Source: a virus | Strand: one strand, 5' to 3' | IMG/VR virus record: IMGVR_UViG_3300027902_000340 | Span: 1-38,611 of that record | Length of the DNA stretch: 38,611 bases | Shown: positions 24,908-31,823 of the stretch, one piece after another | Numbering within the stretch: position 1 is the stretch's first letter | How the letters are laid out: each line of letters begins with the position of its first letter | Position numbers and translations under genes: made by a program | The notes under the pieces: model-generated | Database searches by the model: none | The model's input: the letters and a program-made list of their open reading frames with translations, nothing else | Told to the model about the DNA's origin: nothing

Positions 24908-25324
24908 ATGAAAACTTCAGGTATATATATTTTACAATCAAGAATTAATTCTGATATTTTTTATATAGGAGCCACTGTAAATTTACAACAAAGGAAATCA
25001 ACATGGTTGAATGCAAAAATATCCTACTTAAAAAAATATCCTCCAATATATAATCATTTAAGAAAATTTTGTTTTGATGATTTAGAATTTAAAATCATAG
25101 AAATTTGTGAATCATATCAATTATTTGAATTAGAACAATATTATATTTCCGAATATAATCCTCCATTAAATACTTATAAATTTACCTCTGCAGGAGAAGA
25201 TAGTAAAAAAATACATCTTTCATTAAATAATGATCCAGATTTTAATTCACAATATTTGAATATAGAACATCAGATTTTGGAATTTTTGTCTGACAGGGAT
25301 TTACCTAAATTATCTATTCTATAA
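24908..25324 (+). CDS. GIY-YIG endonuclease
   Basis: A 138-residue protein starting at ATG 24908 (a TTG 39 bases upstream is less likely). The nuclease residues sit at the same positions as in the gene at 11741: GIY 5-7, YIG 19-21, Arg29, Glu76 (ELEQYYIS) and Asn88. No NUMOD3 motif follows. The C-terminal 45 residues (AGEDSKKIHLSL onwards) are different and must bind DNA in another way. It lies alone between the late terminator and the early small genes, with its own promoter, so it is probably a mobile homing gene that reached this junction separately. Confidence 0.88.
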   Translation: MKTSGIYILQSRINSDIFYIGATVNLQQRKSTWLNAKISYLKKYPPIYNHLRKFCFDDLEFKIIEICESYQLFELEQYYISEYNPPLNTYKFTSAGEDSKKIHLSLNNDPDFNSQYLNIEHQILEFLSDRDLPKLSIL

Positions 25325-25326
25325 CA

Positions 25327-25491
25327 ATGGATTCTAAAAATATTATCAATTGGTCTGAACTTTCAAGATTCTTAACAAAGGGAGATAGAACGGGAGTACA
25401 AAAGAATAGAATCCCAAAGAAATATCTGTCTCGAATCAGGCGACTAATAAAATTAATTAACGACTGGCAGCATGAAACCAATGGAAAATAA
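25327..25491 (+). CDS. Small basic DNA-binding-like protein (54 aa)
   Basis: A 54-residue basic protein (NWSELSRFLTKGDRTGVQKN, then RIPKKYLSRIRRLIKLINDWQ). The NWSELSRFLTG-like start and the NRIPKKY helix match small proteins of Bacteroidota mobile elements, probably DNA binding with a helix-turn-helix. The start lies two bases after the endonuclease stop. The end overlaps the next frame by 20 bases. Confidence 0.55.
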   Translation: MDSKNIINWSELSRFLTKGDRTGVQKNRIPKKYLSRIRRLIKLINDWQHETNGK

Positions 25492-25618
25492 ACTATCTGA
25501 TCCTGAAGTTTTGGCGATTATCAAATTAGCTGACTTATTAGCTGAGTATTTTGAGATTGTTACTGGTGAGAAAATAATTAAAGAAAGCGATGAGAAAAAT
25601 AAAATTTCAATTAATTAA
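25472..25618 (+). CDS. Small acidic protein (48 aa)
   Basis: A 48-residue acidic frame (SDPEVLAIIKLADLLAEYFE, then IVTGEKII). Predicted mostly helical, with no membrane segment. It overlaps both the basic protein before it and the zinc-ribbon protein after it by 20-30 bases, as small early genes often do here. Function unknown. Confidence 0.45.
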   Translation: MKPMENKLSDPEVLAIIKLADLLAEYFEIVTGEKIIKESDEKNKISIN

Positions 25619-25772
25619 AGTGAATTGTCGGAGATGCGGCAAAGAACTTTATACAGGTAATAGATCATTATTTGGATGGGATGAGCAAAAATCCAGACTT
25701 GATCGAATTTGCAAAGATTGTATCACACCAGAGGAGCAATTTGAAATTTTGAAATTACAACCAGGCAAATGA
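25590..25772 (+). CDS. Small zinc-ribbon protein (60 aa)
   Basis: Sixty residues with two CxxC knuckles (NCRRCGKEL, 12-20; ICKDCIT, 40-46) separated by a basic and aromatic stretch (TGNRSLFGWDEQKSRLDR). The arrangement is a zinc ribbon. It may bind DNA or RNA, or act as an inhibitor of a host enzyme. The family is unknown to me beyond its occurrence in Bacteroidota phages. ATGA coupling with the next mini-gene. Confidence 0.55.
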   Translation: MRKIKFQLIKVNCRRCGKELYTGNRSLFGWDEQKSRLDRICKDCITPEEQFEILKLQPGK

Positions 25773-25849
25773 AACGTGATTTAACATCCTGGCTGCCATT
25801 TATTTTATTTGGATTAATAGTATTCATTATAATTCTATGTCAATTATGA
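25769..25849 (+). CDS. Mini membrane peptide (26 aa)
   Basis: A 26-residue frame that is nearly all one transmembrane segment (LPFILFGLIVFIIILCQL), starting and ending in ATGA overlaps with its neighbours. The perfect coupling on both sides argues that it is translated. Its role is unknown; it may be a membrane-acting peptide. Confidence 0.45.
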   Translation: MKRDLTSWLPFILFGLIVFIIILCQL

Positions 25850-26109
25850 AAACTCACCAATTAAAAAGTTGGCCTGAATATTTTGAACCAGTTTTTAAAA
25901 ATGAAAAATCATTCGAGATCAGAAAAAATGATCGTGATTTCAAAGTTAGTGATAGAATTATGTTAAAAGAATTTGATCCTTCCGATGGTTCTTATAGTGG
26001 AAGATATTGTTTTCGAACAATAACCCATATTATGTCTATAAATCCATTTATAGATTTAAAAGATTATGTGATTTTATCTTTAATTATTGGTGATCAATTT
26101 AAGCCATGA
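25846..26109 (+). CDS. DUF3850/ASCH-like RNA-binding protein
   Basis: An 87-residue protein matching the DUF3850 (ASCH/PUA-like) pattern: THQLKSWPEYFEPVFKNEKSFEIRKNDRDFKVSDRIMLKEFDP, with the family's FEIRKNDRDF core at about 24-33. I chose ATG 25846 (ATGA overlap) over ATG 25837. ASCH-fold proteins bind RNA or modified nucleotides, so it may act on host or phage RNA. Only one domain is present. Confidence 0.7.
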   Translation: MKTHQLKSWPEYFEPVFKNEKSFEIRKNDRDFKVSDRIMLKEFDPSDGSYSGRYCFRTITHIMSINPFIDLKDYVILSLIIGDQFKP

Positions 26110-26378
26110 TACCTGCGGAAATTCAAAATTTGCCGGATAATCCCTGCAATGAAAAAAGGATTATGACTTCCTGCCCTGACTGTGATGGCGACAGTGAAAA
26201 GCTATCTGATTGTTGCGGCGCATCGGCTATCGGCAACAGAGACAATGATTCAATAGATTATGGTATCTGTCCTGAATGTGGAGATCATTGCGAATTTGAA
26301 TCCTGCCCGACCTGCGGCGGAACCGGCGAAGTCGAAATGACAAGTGAAGAAATAAATGATTTAAAATATAATGTCTAA
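26106..26378 (+). CDS. Cys-rich zinc protein
   Basis: A 90-residue protein with several cysteine knuckles: SCPDCDGD (22-29), DCCGAS, GICPECGDHC and SCPTCGGTGEVEM (66-78). The last resembles the CxxCxGxG motif of DnaJ zinc fingers. It probably folds around two zinc ions and may take part in protein or RNA contacts. It begins in an ATGA overlap. Confidence 0.55.
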   Translation: MIPAEIQNLPDNPCNEKRIMTSCPDCDGDSEKLSDCCGASAIGNRDNDSIDYGICPECGDHCEFESCPTCGGTGEVEMTSEEINDLKYNV

Positions 26379-26394
26379 ACCTAAAAACTGAATT

Positions 26395-26964
26395 ATGGAA
26401 ACAAAATTATTTCTTATTGACGAACACAAAGAGACAATCTTTGAAGGCACTGAAATTGAAAAATGGAAATCTTTAGTTGATGAACTCGGATTAACCAAAC
26501 AAGCCGAATTGATTAAAGGTAATAATACAAGTCCTTTACCTTTTCCAGCGATGACCGAGGCACAAAGAGAAATTTATCATTCTATTCTTGACCGTCGGGA
26601 AAGTTACAAAAGTTTCTCAAATGAAGCGATCCCATTATCTATTCTTAGTCTTATAGCACTTTGTGAAAAGGAAAAATATTTTGATATGATTGAGATTTGG
26701 TATAGTCGTCATAATCCTGATCCTTTAGTTGTCGGTAAAAATTATGAATCAGAAGATGCAAGGATAAATAAATATACCTGGAGTATGATACCGTTTTTGA
26801 TTGCTCAATGGGGGCCAAAAATCAAACCATTATCTGAACTTCTTCCACTTTACAATGACTTCAAAAAATCTGAACTCAAAGATGAATATGAAAAGAAATT
26901 GAATGATCACGAAAGATCAATAGAAAAATTCAAATTTCAGATTGCTTCATTTAAAGAATCATGA
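26395..26964 (+). CDS. Hypothetical phage protein
   Basis: A 189-residue protein. The N-terminal 45 residues form strands (TKLFLIDEHKETIFEG). The middle is helical, and the last 40 residues are a charged helix. I recall no named family. It sits before the recombination genes and overlaps the following small gene by four bases. It may be an accessory of replication or recombination, but nothing in the sequence says so. Confidence 0.5.
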   Translation: METKLFLIDEHKETIFEGTEIEKWKSLVDELGLTKQAELIKGNNTSPLPFPAMTEAQREIYHSILDRRESYKSFSNEAIPLSILSLIALCEKEKYFDMIEIWYSRHNPDPLVVGKNYESEDARINKYTWSMIPFLIAQWGPKIKPLSELLPLYNDFKKSELKDEYEKKLNDHERSIEKFKFQIASFKES

Positions 26965-27167
26965 TTAACATATTCATCCAACTGATTGAATCCCGGACAA
27001 CCGATGAAATCGCTGAGATTGTCTCAAGATATGCTGATGAAATAAATCCAATGAACTGGCATTTCTTTTATACCAGGGCAAGGATTGAAAAAGCCAGGAT
27101 AATAAGAAATGAGAGATTAACCCGGGATCCGGAAACTGAGTTATGTAAACTATACTGCAAAAATTAA
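26961..27167 (+). CDS. Hypothetical small protein
   Basis: A 68-residue helical protein with a start in an ATGA overlap. It begins with a short hydrophobic stretch (INIFIQLIESRT) and continues with charged helices (TRARIEKARIIRNERLTR). No domain is recognised. Confidence 0.45.
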   Translation: MINIFIQLIESRTTDEIAEIVSRYADEINPMNWHFFYTRARIEKARIIRNERLTRDPETELCKLYCKN

Positions 27168-27178
27168 TATACCTAAAC

Positions 27179-27595
27179 ATGAAAGCAATTATCGAAGATG
27201 TAACTTTTTCAAAAGAATTTGAGAGTCAATATGGAAAGATGTATTCCTTCCGAATTAAGTATGATGGAGAGGTTGCTCTTTATACTTCAAAATACAAGGA
27301 CCAGAAAAAGTTCATCCCTGGACAGGAAGTCGAATTTACGGAAGAAACTAAAACTTATACTGATAAGAAATCTGGCGAGTTAAAGGAATACAAAGTCATT
27401 AAACCTGTTACTCAGAACAGACAGTCAAATTTTGGAAAGGCTCTGAGTAGGGAAAAATCCCGCTATTCGGGATTTGCTGTTTCTTATGCAAAAGATCTTC
27501 TTGTTGCCGGTAGGATTACCAAAGAAGAACTTAACGATCAGGCATGGATATTATTTGAACTCATGGTCGAAATGGATAAAACCCTTGAATCATGA
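27179..27595 (+). CDS. OB-fold-like ssDNA-binding/recombination protein
   Basis: A 138-residue protein whose first 80 residues have the strand order of an OB fold (AIIEDVTFSKEF, MYSFRIKYDG, VALYTSKYKDQ, FIPGQEVEFTEE). The C-terminal part (SGFAVSYAKDLLVAGRI, then LMVEMDKTLES) is helical with an acidic end. It is followed immediately, with ATGA overlap, by a YqaJ-type nuclease, so it may be a single-stranded DNA-binding partner of a recombination pair, as in many Bacteroidota phages. This is inference from pattern and context. Confidence 0.55.
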   Translation: MKAIIEDVTFSKEFESQYGKMYSFRIKYDGEVALYTSKYKDQKKFIPGQEVEFTEETKTYTDKKSGELKEYKVIKPVTQNRQSNFGKALSREKSRYSGFAVSYAKDLLVAGRITKEELNDQAWILFELMVEMDKTLES

Positions 27596-28212
27596 TCATT
27601 CATAATATCGAACAGCAATCAGAAGCATGGTTTCAATCCAAATGCGGACGAGTCACAGGAACCCGTTTTAAAGCACTTATGGCTGGGGAATCAACTCAGA
27701 CATATAAAGACCTAATCACAAACATTGCTTGCGAAATAATCACAGGGAAGGCTGAAGAAACCTATTCTAACGCTATAATGGAACACGGCATTGAAACGGA
27801 ACCGATCGCAAGGGCCGAATATGAATCTATTTTTGAAACGGAAGTTAAGACAATAGGATTCCTGACACCAGACGAAGATCATAAATATCATCATTGGATA
27901 GGTATCTCACCTGATGGGATTTTAGATAATGCAATGATAGAAATTAAATGTCCACTGATGAAAACTCACTTGGAATATATCGAATCAGGAAAATTGCCAG
28001 CAGATTATAAACATCAAGTCCAAGGTCAACTTTTTGTGTCAGGATTTGACTATTGCGACTTCATGAGTTTTGTCGAAGGAATGAAACCTTTCATCGTCCG
28101 GGTAAAACCTGATTTAGAACTCTTCAAAGAATACGAAATAAGGCTTGACAAATTAATTGAACTGGTCAAAGAGAAACTTTCTATTTATGAAAAATATGAT
28201 TATCTACAATGA
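27592..28212 (+). CDS. YqaJ/lambda-exonuclease-like recombinase nuclease
   Basis: A 206-residue PD-(D/E)XK nuclease. Family marks: EAWFQSKCGRVTGTRF (11-26) at the N-terminus, GIETEPIARAEYE (66-78), the catalytic SPDG (106-109) and EIK (117-119), and HQVQGQ (141-146). It would resect double-stranded DNA 5' to 3' to give single strands for annealing, during replication or packaging of concatemers. It couples with the OB-like gene before it. Length fits the family. Confidence 0.85.
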   Translation: MIIHNIEQQSEAWFQSKCGRVTGTRFKALMAGESTQTYKDLITNIACEIITGKAEETYSNAIMEHGIETEPIARAEYESIFETEVKTIGFLTPDEDHKYHHWIGISPDGILDNAMIEIKCPLMKTHLEYIESGKLPADYKHQVQGQLFVSGFDYCDFMSFVEGMKPFIVRVKPDLELFKEYEIRLDKLIELVKEKLSIYEKYDYLQ

Positions 28213-28568
28213 AAACTTATCAAATACCAGCCTGTCTTGAAAGTTACCGTTCAAATCTCAATCAGACTATCAAATTAGTTTTTACTACTAATGAGATAAA
28301 GCCTGAGACAATGTCTAATATTCATTACTCACTTTATAAAACAGGATTCCTGGCTTTCGCTCCTGATGCTTTAACTACCCAGGAATTATCTGATATTGAT
28401 AATCTGAAAGTTGAATATGCTGATACAGGTAAGCCTCCAAGTCAGAGGTTACGTGCTGTTCTTTATCGTTATTGGGAACAAAAACCGGAAGGATTTGACA
28501 CTTTCGAGGCTTATTATCTCAGTCACATGGAGAAACTCATCAATCATTTCAAAGGTAAATTGATATGA
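28209..28568 (+). CDS. Hypothetical protein beside recombination genes
   Basis: A 119-residue protein (ACLESYRSNLNQTIKLVF at the start, a helical middle, and FEAYYLSHMEKLINHFKGKL at the end). I know similar short proteins in Bacteroidota phages next to YqaJ and NinG genes but no function. It lies between the two with ATGA overlaps, so it may join the recombination complex. Confidence 0.5.
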   Translation: MKTYQIPACLESYRSNLNQTIKLVFTTNEIKPETMSNIHYSLYKTGFLAFAPDALTTQELSDIDNLKVEYADTGKPPSQRLRAVLYRYWEQKPEGFDTFEAYYLSHMEKLINHFKGKLI

Positions 28569-28981
28569 AAACATCGCTCCCGAAATTGATCGCTAAATGC
28601 CAGAGTCTCTTCAATCTTTATATCAGACAGAGAGACTTGGCCGGCTGCTCTCATTTCAGGTGTATTTCCTGCGGCCAGATCAAGGATGAAAGATTCCTTC
28701 AGGCCGGTCATTTCTACAATGTTGGTCATTACGCCGGACTCCGTTTCGATGAGGATAATTGTCACGGCCAATGCAATCATTGCAATACTTTTTTGCATGG
28801 CAATTTAATTGAATATCGTGACAATCTTTTTATGAAACTCGGCCCAGAGAAGTTTGAATGCCTGAAAATCAGGGCTGCACTTTATAAAAGGAATGGACAC
28901 AAATTCAATCGTTGGGAAATTGAAGCAAAAATCGCTGAATTGAAAGTTAAGATTAAAGAACTTGAATTATCAACAGTATGA
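28565..28981 (+). CDS. ninG: NinG-like recombination nuclease
   Basis: A 138-residue protein with the NinG (Rap) pattern: RQRDLAGCSHFRCISCG (21-37) with paired cysteines, QAGHF (46-50), LRFDEDNCHGQCNHCN (59-74) and LHGNLIEYR (77-85). The cysteines and histidines form an HNH-like zinc nuclease. Lambda NinG/Rap binds branched DNA and cuts Holliday junctions, helping RecBCD-dependent recombination. The C-terminal 40 residues are a charged helix. Confidence 0.85.
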   Translation: MKTSLPKLIAKCQSLFNLYIRQRDLAGCSHFRCISCGQIKDERFLQAGHFYNVGHYAGLRFDEDNCHGQCNHCNTFLHGNLIEYRDNLFMKLGPEKFECLKIRAALYKRNGHKFNRWEIEAKIAELKVKIKELELSTV

Positions 28982-29532
28982 AAGTTTTAATTGCATGTGA
29001 ATTTTCTGGCATTGTCAGGGATGCATTCATTGCAAAGGGTCATGATGCGATTAGTTGTGATTTACTTCCAAGCGAAAAACCGGGGCCGCATATTCAAGAT
29101 AATATTCTAAATCATTTATATGATGGATGGAATATAATGATTGCTTTCCCTCCATGTCCTTATTTAACTGTTAGTGCAAATAAATACTATAAAATAAATC
29201 CTGAGAGATATTGGGATAGATTAAAAGCTGCTGAATTTTTCCTTAATCTGGCATTAATAAAAATAGAAAAGATTTGTATTGAAAATCCAATCGGTATAAT
29301 GTCAGGTTTTTATCGTAGACCGGATCAGATAATTCAACCTTGGATGTTCGGACATGGAGAAACAAAAGCAACCTGTTTATGGTTAAAAAATCTTCCAAAA
29401 CTTCAACCAACAAATATAGTTGATGGACGTGAAGGCAGAATCTGGAAAATGACACCGAGTCCCGAAAGATGGAAAGACAGGTCACGTACATTTCAAGGAA
29501 TAGCAAATGCAATGGCAAATCAATGGGGATAA
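28978..29532 (+). CDS. DNA cytosine-5 methyltransferase-like protein (compact)
   Basis: A 184-residue protein with motif I IACEFSGIVRDAF (5-17), motif IV FPPCPYL (57-63; the catalytic Cys60 is in place) and motif VI ENPIG (102-106), with a ATCLWLKNLP stretch near 133. It is about half the length of a full C5 methylase: the target recognition domain and motif IX are absent, as in the short phage DNA methylase-like proteins. It may methylate without sequence specificity, or need a partner. ATGA overlap with NinG. Confidence 0.72.
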   Translation: MKVLIACEFSGIVRDAFIAKGHDAISCDLLPSEKPGPHIQDNILNHLYDGWNIMIAFPPCPYLTVSANKYYKINPERYWDRLKAAEFFLNLALIKIEKICIENPIGIMSGFYRRPDQIIQPWMFGHGETKATCLWLKNLPKLQPTNIVDGREGRIWKMTPSPERWKDRSRTFQGIANAMANQWG

Positions 29533-29535
29533 AAT

Positions 29536-29763
29536 ATGAGACTCGCTCAACTCGGCAATGAATATTTCCGCCTGGTGAAGATGGATAATTGGATCACTAA
29601 AAATAGTGCTTCGAAAGCACTTGGAAAGGGAGGTCGTGGAAAACTTGAAAGGGCAATGAAGGTGGGTATTGTCAGGTCGTATAAGCGCAATCCTGATAAA
29701 CGAACTGGCAGGGTAATGGTGAATTTCGATGATTTGATGAAGATAAAAGATAAGGCAATTTAG
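29536..29763 (+). CDS. Small basic DNA-binding-like protein
   Basis: A 75-residue basic protein (MDNWITKNSASKALGKGG at 16-33, then RGKLERAMKVGIVRSYKRN) whose helices suit a helix-turn-helix. The second half is a two-strand wing (GRVMVNFDDLMK). It ends the operon before the 225-base intergenic region with the duplicated regulatory element, so it could act there, but this is conjecture. Confidence 0.5.
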   Translation: MRLAQLGNEYFRLVKMDNWITKNSASKALGKGGRGKLERAMKVGIVRSYKRNPDKRTGRVMVNFDDLMKIKDKAI

Positions 29764-29781
29764 GGATTGTTAATAAATATA

Positions 29782-29825
29782 ATGACAAAAAACAGTAATA
29801 TATTGACAATATTCAGTAAATTTGC
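29782..29825 (+). promoter_or_regulatory. Duplicated TGACA/TTGACA regulatory element, copy 1
   Basis: Two TGACA boxes 21 bp apart (29783 and 29804), then 8 bases and TAAATTTGC (29817-29825). The last part matches a Bacteroidota -7 box; the TGACA pair, two helical turns apart, looks like a regulator site. The same layout is at 35860-35902 before the terminase genes, which is why I call it an element and not a chance match. Confidence 0.6.
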
Positions 29826-29829
29826 TTTC

Positions 29830-29966
29830 GTAAAAACGGCGCTCCATGAAATATAGAATTAATTTTTTGAATTATACTGCCAGCTCTGGCAGCAACATCC
29901 ACGAAAGGTTTCCGGGTAGCGCCGTTCCTCAGTGGATTTGTTGTTTTGAGCTGGCTTAATTTTTTG
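29830..29966 (+). ncRNA. Structured leader RNA ending in terminator-like hairpin
   Basis: Three strong pairings can be drawn. A: AACGGCGCT (29835-29843) with AGCGCCGTT (29918-29926). B: GCCAGCTC (29879-29886) with GAGCTGGC (29948-29955), then TTAATTTTTT. C: CAACATCCAC (29893-29902) with GTGGAT and GTTG (29932-29943, two-base bulge). The 3' arm of A lies in the loop of C, making a pseudoknot. A rival hairpin CTGCCAG/CTGGCAG (29877-29892) would break B. It starts just after the regulatory element and ends before the ParB-methyltransferase gene. It could be an attenuator or a free small RNA. Confidence 0.6.
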
Positions 29967-29988
29967 ATATGAATCTAAAAATTTAATA

Positions 29989-31317
29989 ATGACAATTAAA
30001 ACAAACGAAATTATTTACAGAGAGGATTTATATCCAAGAATAAGAAAGAATCCTGCCAAAGTACAGGAATATAGTGAAAACTTAATCTTATTGCCTCCTA
30101 TTGAAATAAACCAGAAAAATGAACTTATAGATGGATGGCATAGATGGACGGCATATAAAGAAAAAAAACAAGATAATATTCCTGTTATAATTACCGAAAC
30201 CGCAGATGATAATGAACTTCTGGAACTTGCCATTGAAAGAAATTCTAAATATGGATTTCAATTAGATCGGAAGGATAAACAATCGATGGCAATTAAAATT
30301 TATGCCAATACTAAAATTGAAGAAAGATCACAAAAGAAAAAGAGACTTGCAGAAATACTTTCTATTACTTACGAAACGATCAATACATGGACAAAGGATA
30401 TTGATAAAGCACAAGAAACAGAAAGGAATAGATTAATTCGTGATCTTTATTTGTCTTGTTATACTCAGGAACAAATAGCGGAAAAAGTAGGATTGAAACA
30501 AAATACGATATCAGATATTATATCGAAAATTGAGAATTTTCAATTACCGATACAATCCTTTGAGACGGAACAAGAAAAAGAAAAATCATTTGAAGAAGAA
30601 AAAACAAAAGCTGAATTTAAAAATTCTGAATTTACACAACCTCTTTATAATGTCTGGAGATTTTCTAAACTTAATAATGAAGTTACTCATTTCGGAAATA
30701 GTGAACAAACAATAGTAGAAAATCTACTCTATCTATTTACAAAACCATTTGATATTATAGTTGATCCATTTGCAGGTGGCGGTTCGACTATTGATGTTTG
30801 CCGTAACCGATTTAGACGTTATTGGGTAGGTGATTTAACACCTATTGAGGCCCGCAAACACGAAATTCATGAGTTCGATATTTTAAAAGATATACCGGAA
30901 ATATTCAAGGGTGCCTGGCAGGATGTTTCATTAATCTATCTCGACCCTCCTTATTGGAGACAGGCGATAAATAAATATGGTGATAATGTTAACAATCTCG
31001 CAAATCTAAAAACAAGCGATGACTTTGCAGATGCAATGACAAATATCATAAAATCATTCGTTAAACGAATTGAATCTTCTAAAAATAGAGGAGGATATGT
31101 CGCTATGTTACTCCAGCCAACTCAATGGAATGCACCTGATAAACAATATTCAGATCATGTCTTTGATATTTATAAAAAAGTTGGATTACCTGTATTTATG
31201 AGAGTTCAATGTCCTTATAGTTCAGAACAATATAATCCGCAACAAGTTGACTGGGCAAAAGAAAATAAACAATTATTGGTCATTTCAAGAGAATTAGTTA
31301 TATGGAAAATCAAATAA
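29989..31317 (+). CDS. ParB-like/HTH/DNA adenine-or-cytosine-N4 methyltransferase fusion
   Basis: A 442-residue protein in three parts. Residues 1-95 are a ParB/Srx-like domain with LIDGWHRWTA (46-55, the DGxHR box). Residues 100-180 hold helix-turn-helix-like segments (EQIAEKVGLKQNTISDIISK, 161-180). Residues 215-442 are an amino-methyltransferase with DPFAGGGST (259-267, SAM motif) and DPPYW (319-323, catalytic). The order of motif I before DPPY fits the beta-type-like N6A/N4C group by eye. It probably methylates phage DNA, perhaps to evade host restriction. The ParB domain may add site choice or nucleotide-dependent sliding, inferred from the family. It overlaps the next gene by 16 bases. 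Confidence 0.8.
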   Translation: MTIKTNEIIYREDLYPRIRKNPAKVQEYSENLILLPPIEINQKNELIDGWHRWTAYKEKKQDNIPVIITETADDNELLELAIERNSKYGFQLDRKDKQSMAIKIYANTKIEERSQKKKRLAEILSITYETINTWTKDIDKAQETERNRLIRDLYLSCYTQEQIAEKVGLKQNTISDIISKIENFQLPIQSFETEQEKEKSFEEEKTKAEFKNSEFTQPLYNVWRFSKLNNEVTHFGNSEQTIVENLLYLFTKPFDIIVDPFAGGGSTIDVCRNRFRRYWVGDLTPIEARKHEIHEFDILKDIPEIFKGAWQDVSLIYLDPPYWRQAINKYGDNVNNLANLKTSDDFADAMTNIIKSFVKRIESSKNRGGYVAMLLQPTQWNAPDKQYSDHVFDIYKKVGLPVFMRVQCPYSSEQYNPQQVDWAKENKQLLVISRELVIWKIK

Positions 31318-31823
31318 GAATACCTTTTAAAATTGATGAAAATAATGTAAAACCAAGATTTGATGGCAAAGGTTCTGAATTTGGACTTTTACATAGAAAA
31401 TTAGGGCCTCAATTTGGGATGTTTGATATTGATAGTATAGAAGCTACATCAGTAATGAAACTTGAACTCTCAGAATCCGATGTTGGATTTTTTGAATATA
31501 GAACAAATTTTTCTGATTCATCAATAGAATTTAAGGCATTTTATGAAATTAAATATAAGATGACAATTTATGTTGAAGAAGCAATGAAATGTAGAATTGG
31601 ATCAGCAACTTGGGCTCAATTGAAACTTTGCGAATTAATAGGTGCAAGATATTTTATTGTTGTTTCAACTAATGGAATACAGCCATTTACATTTTATGAA
31701 TATAGAAATATAGATGGCATTCTTCATCATAAAAATATAGGAATACTCAATTATATTAATAGAGAAATAGATGGGAAAATTGCAATAGAATCTTTTTGGA
31801 AAAATAATTTAAGACTATCATGA
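31302..31823 (+). CDS. Uncharacterised protein, possible PD-(D/E)XK nuclease
   Basis: A 173-residue protein starting inside the methyltransferase gene (16-base overlap). It has MFDIDSIEATS (40-50), FFEYRTN (63-69) and FYEIKYK (80-86). An Asp (42 or 44), a Glu at 65 with Arg67, and Glu82-x-Lys84 could form a PD-(D/E)XK site, though the second motif has Arg in place of Lys. It sits directly after a methyltransferase, as a restriction enzyme would. It might instead be a methyltransferase accessory or an anti-restriction factor. I am not sure of the nuclease call. Confidence 0.5.
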   Translation: MENQIRIPFKIDENNVKPRFDGKGSEFGLLHRKLGPQFGMFDIDSIEATSVMKLELSESDVGFFEYRTNFSDSSIEFKAFYEIKYKMTIYVEEAMKCRIGSATWAQLKLCELIGARYFIVVSTNGIQPFTFYEYRNIDGILHHKNIGILNYINREIDGKIAIESFWKNNLRLS

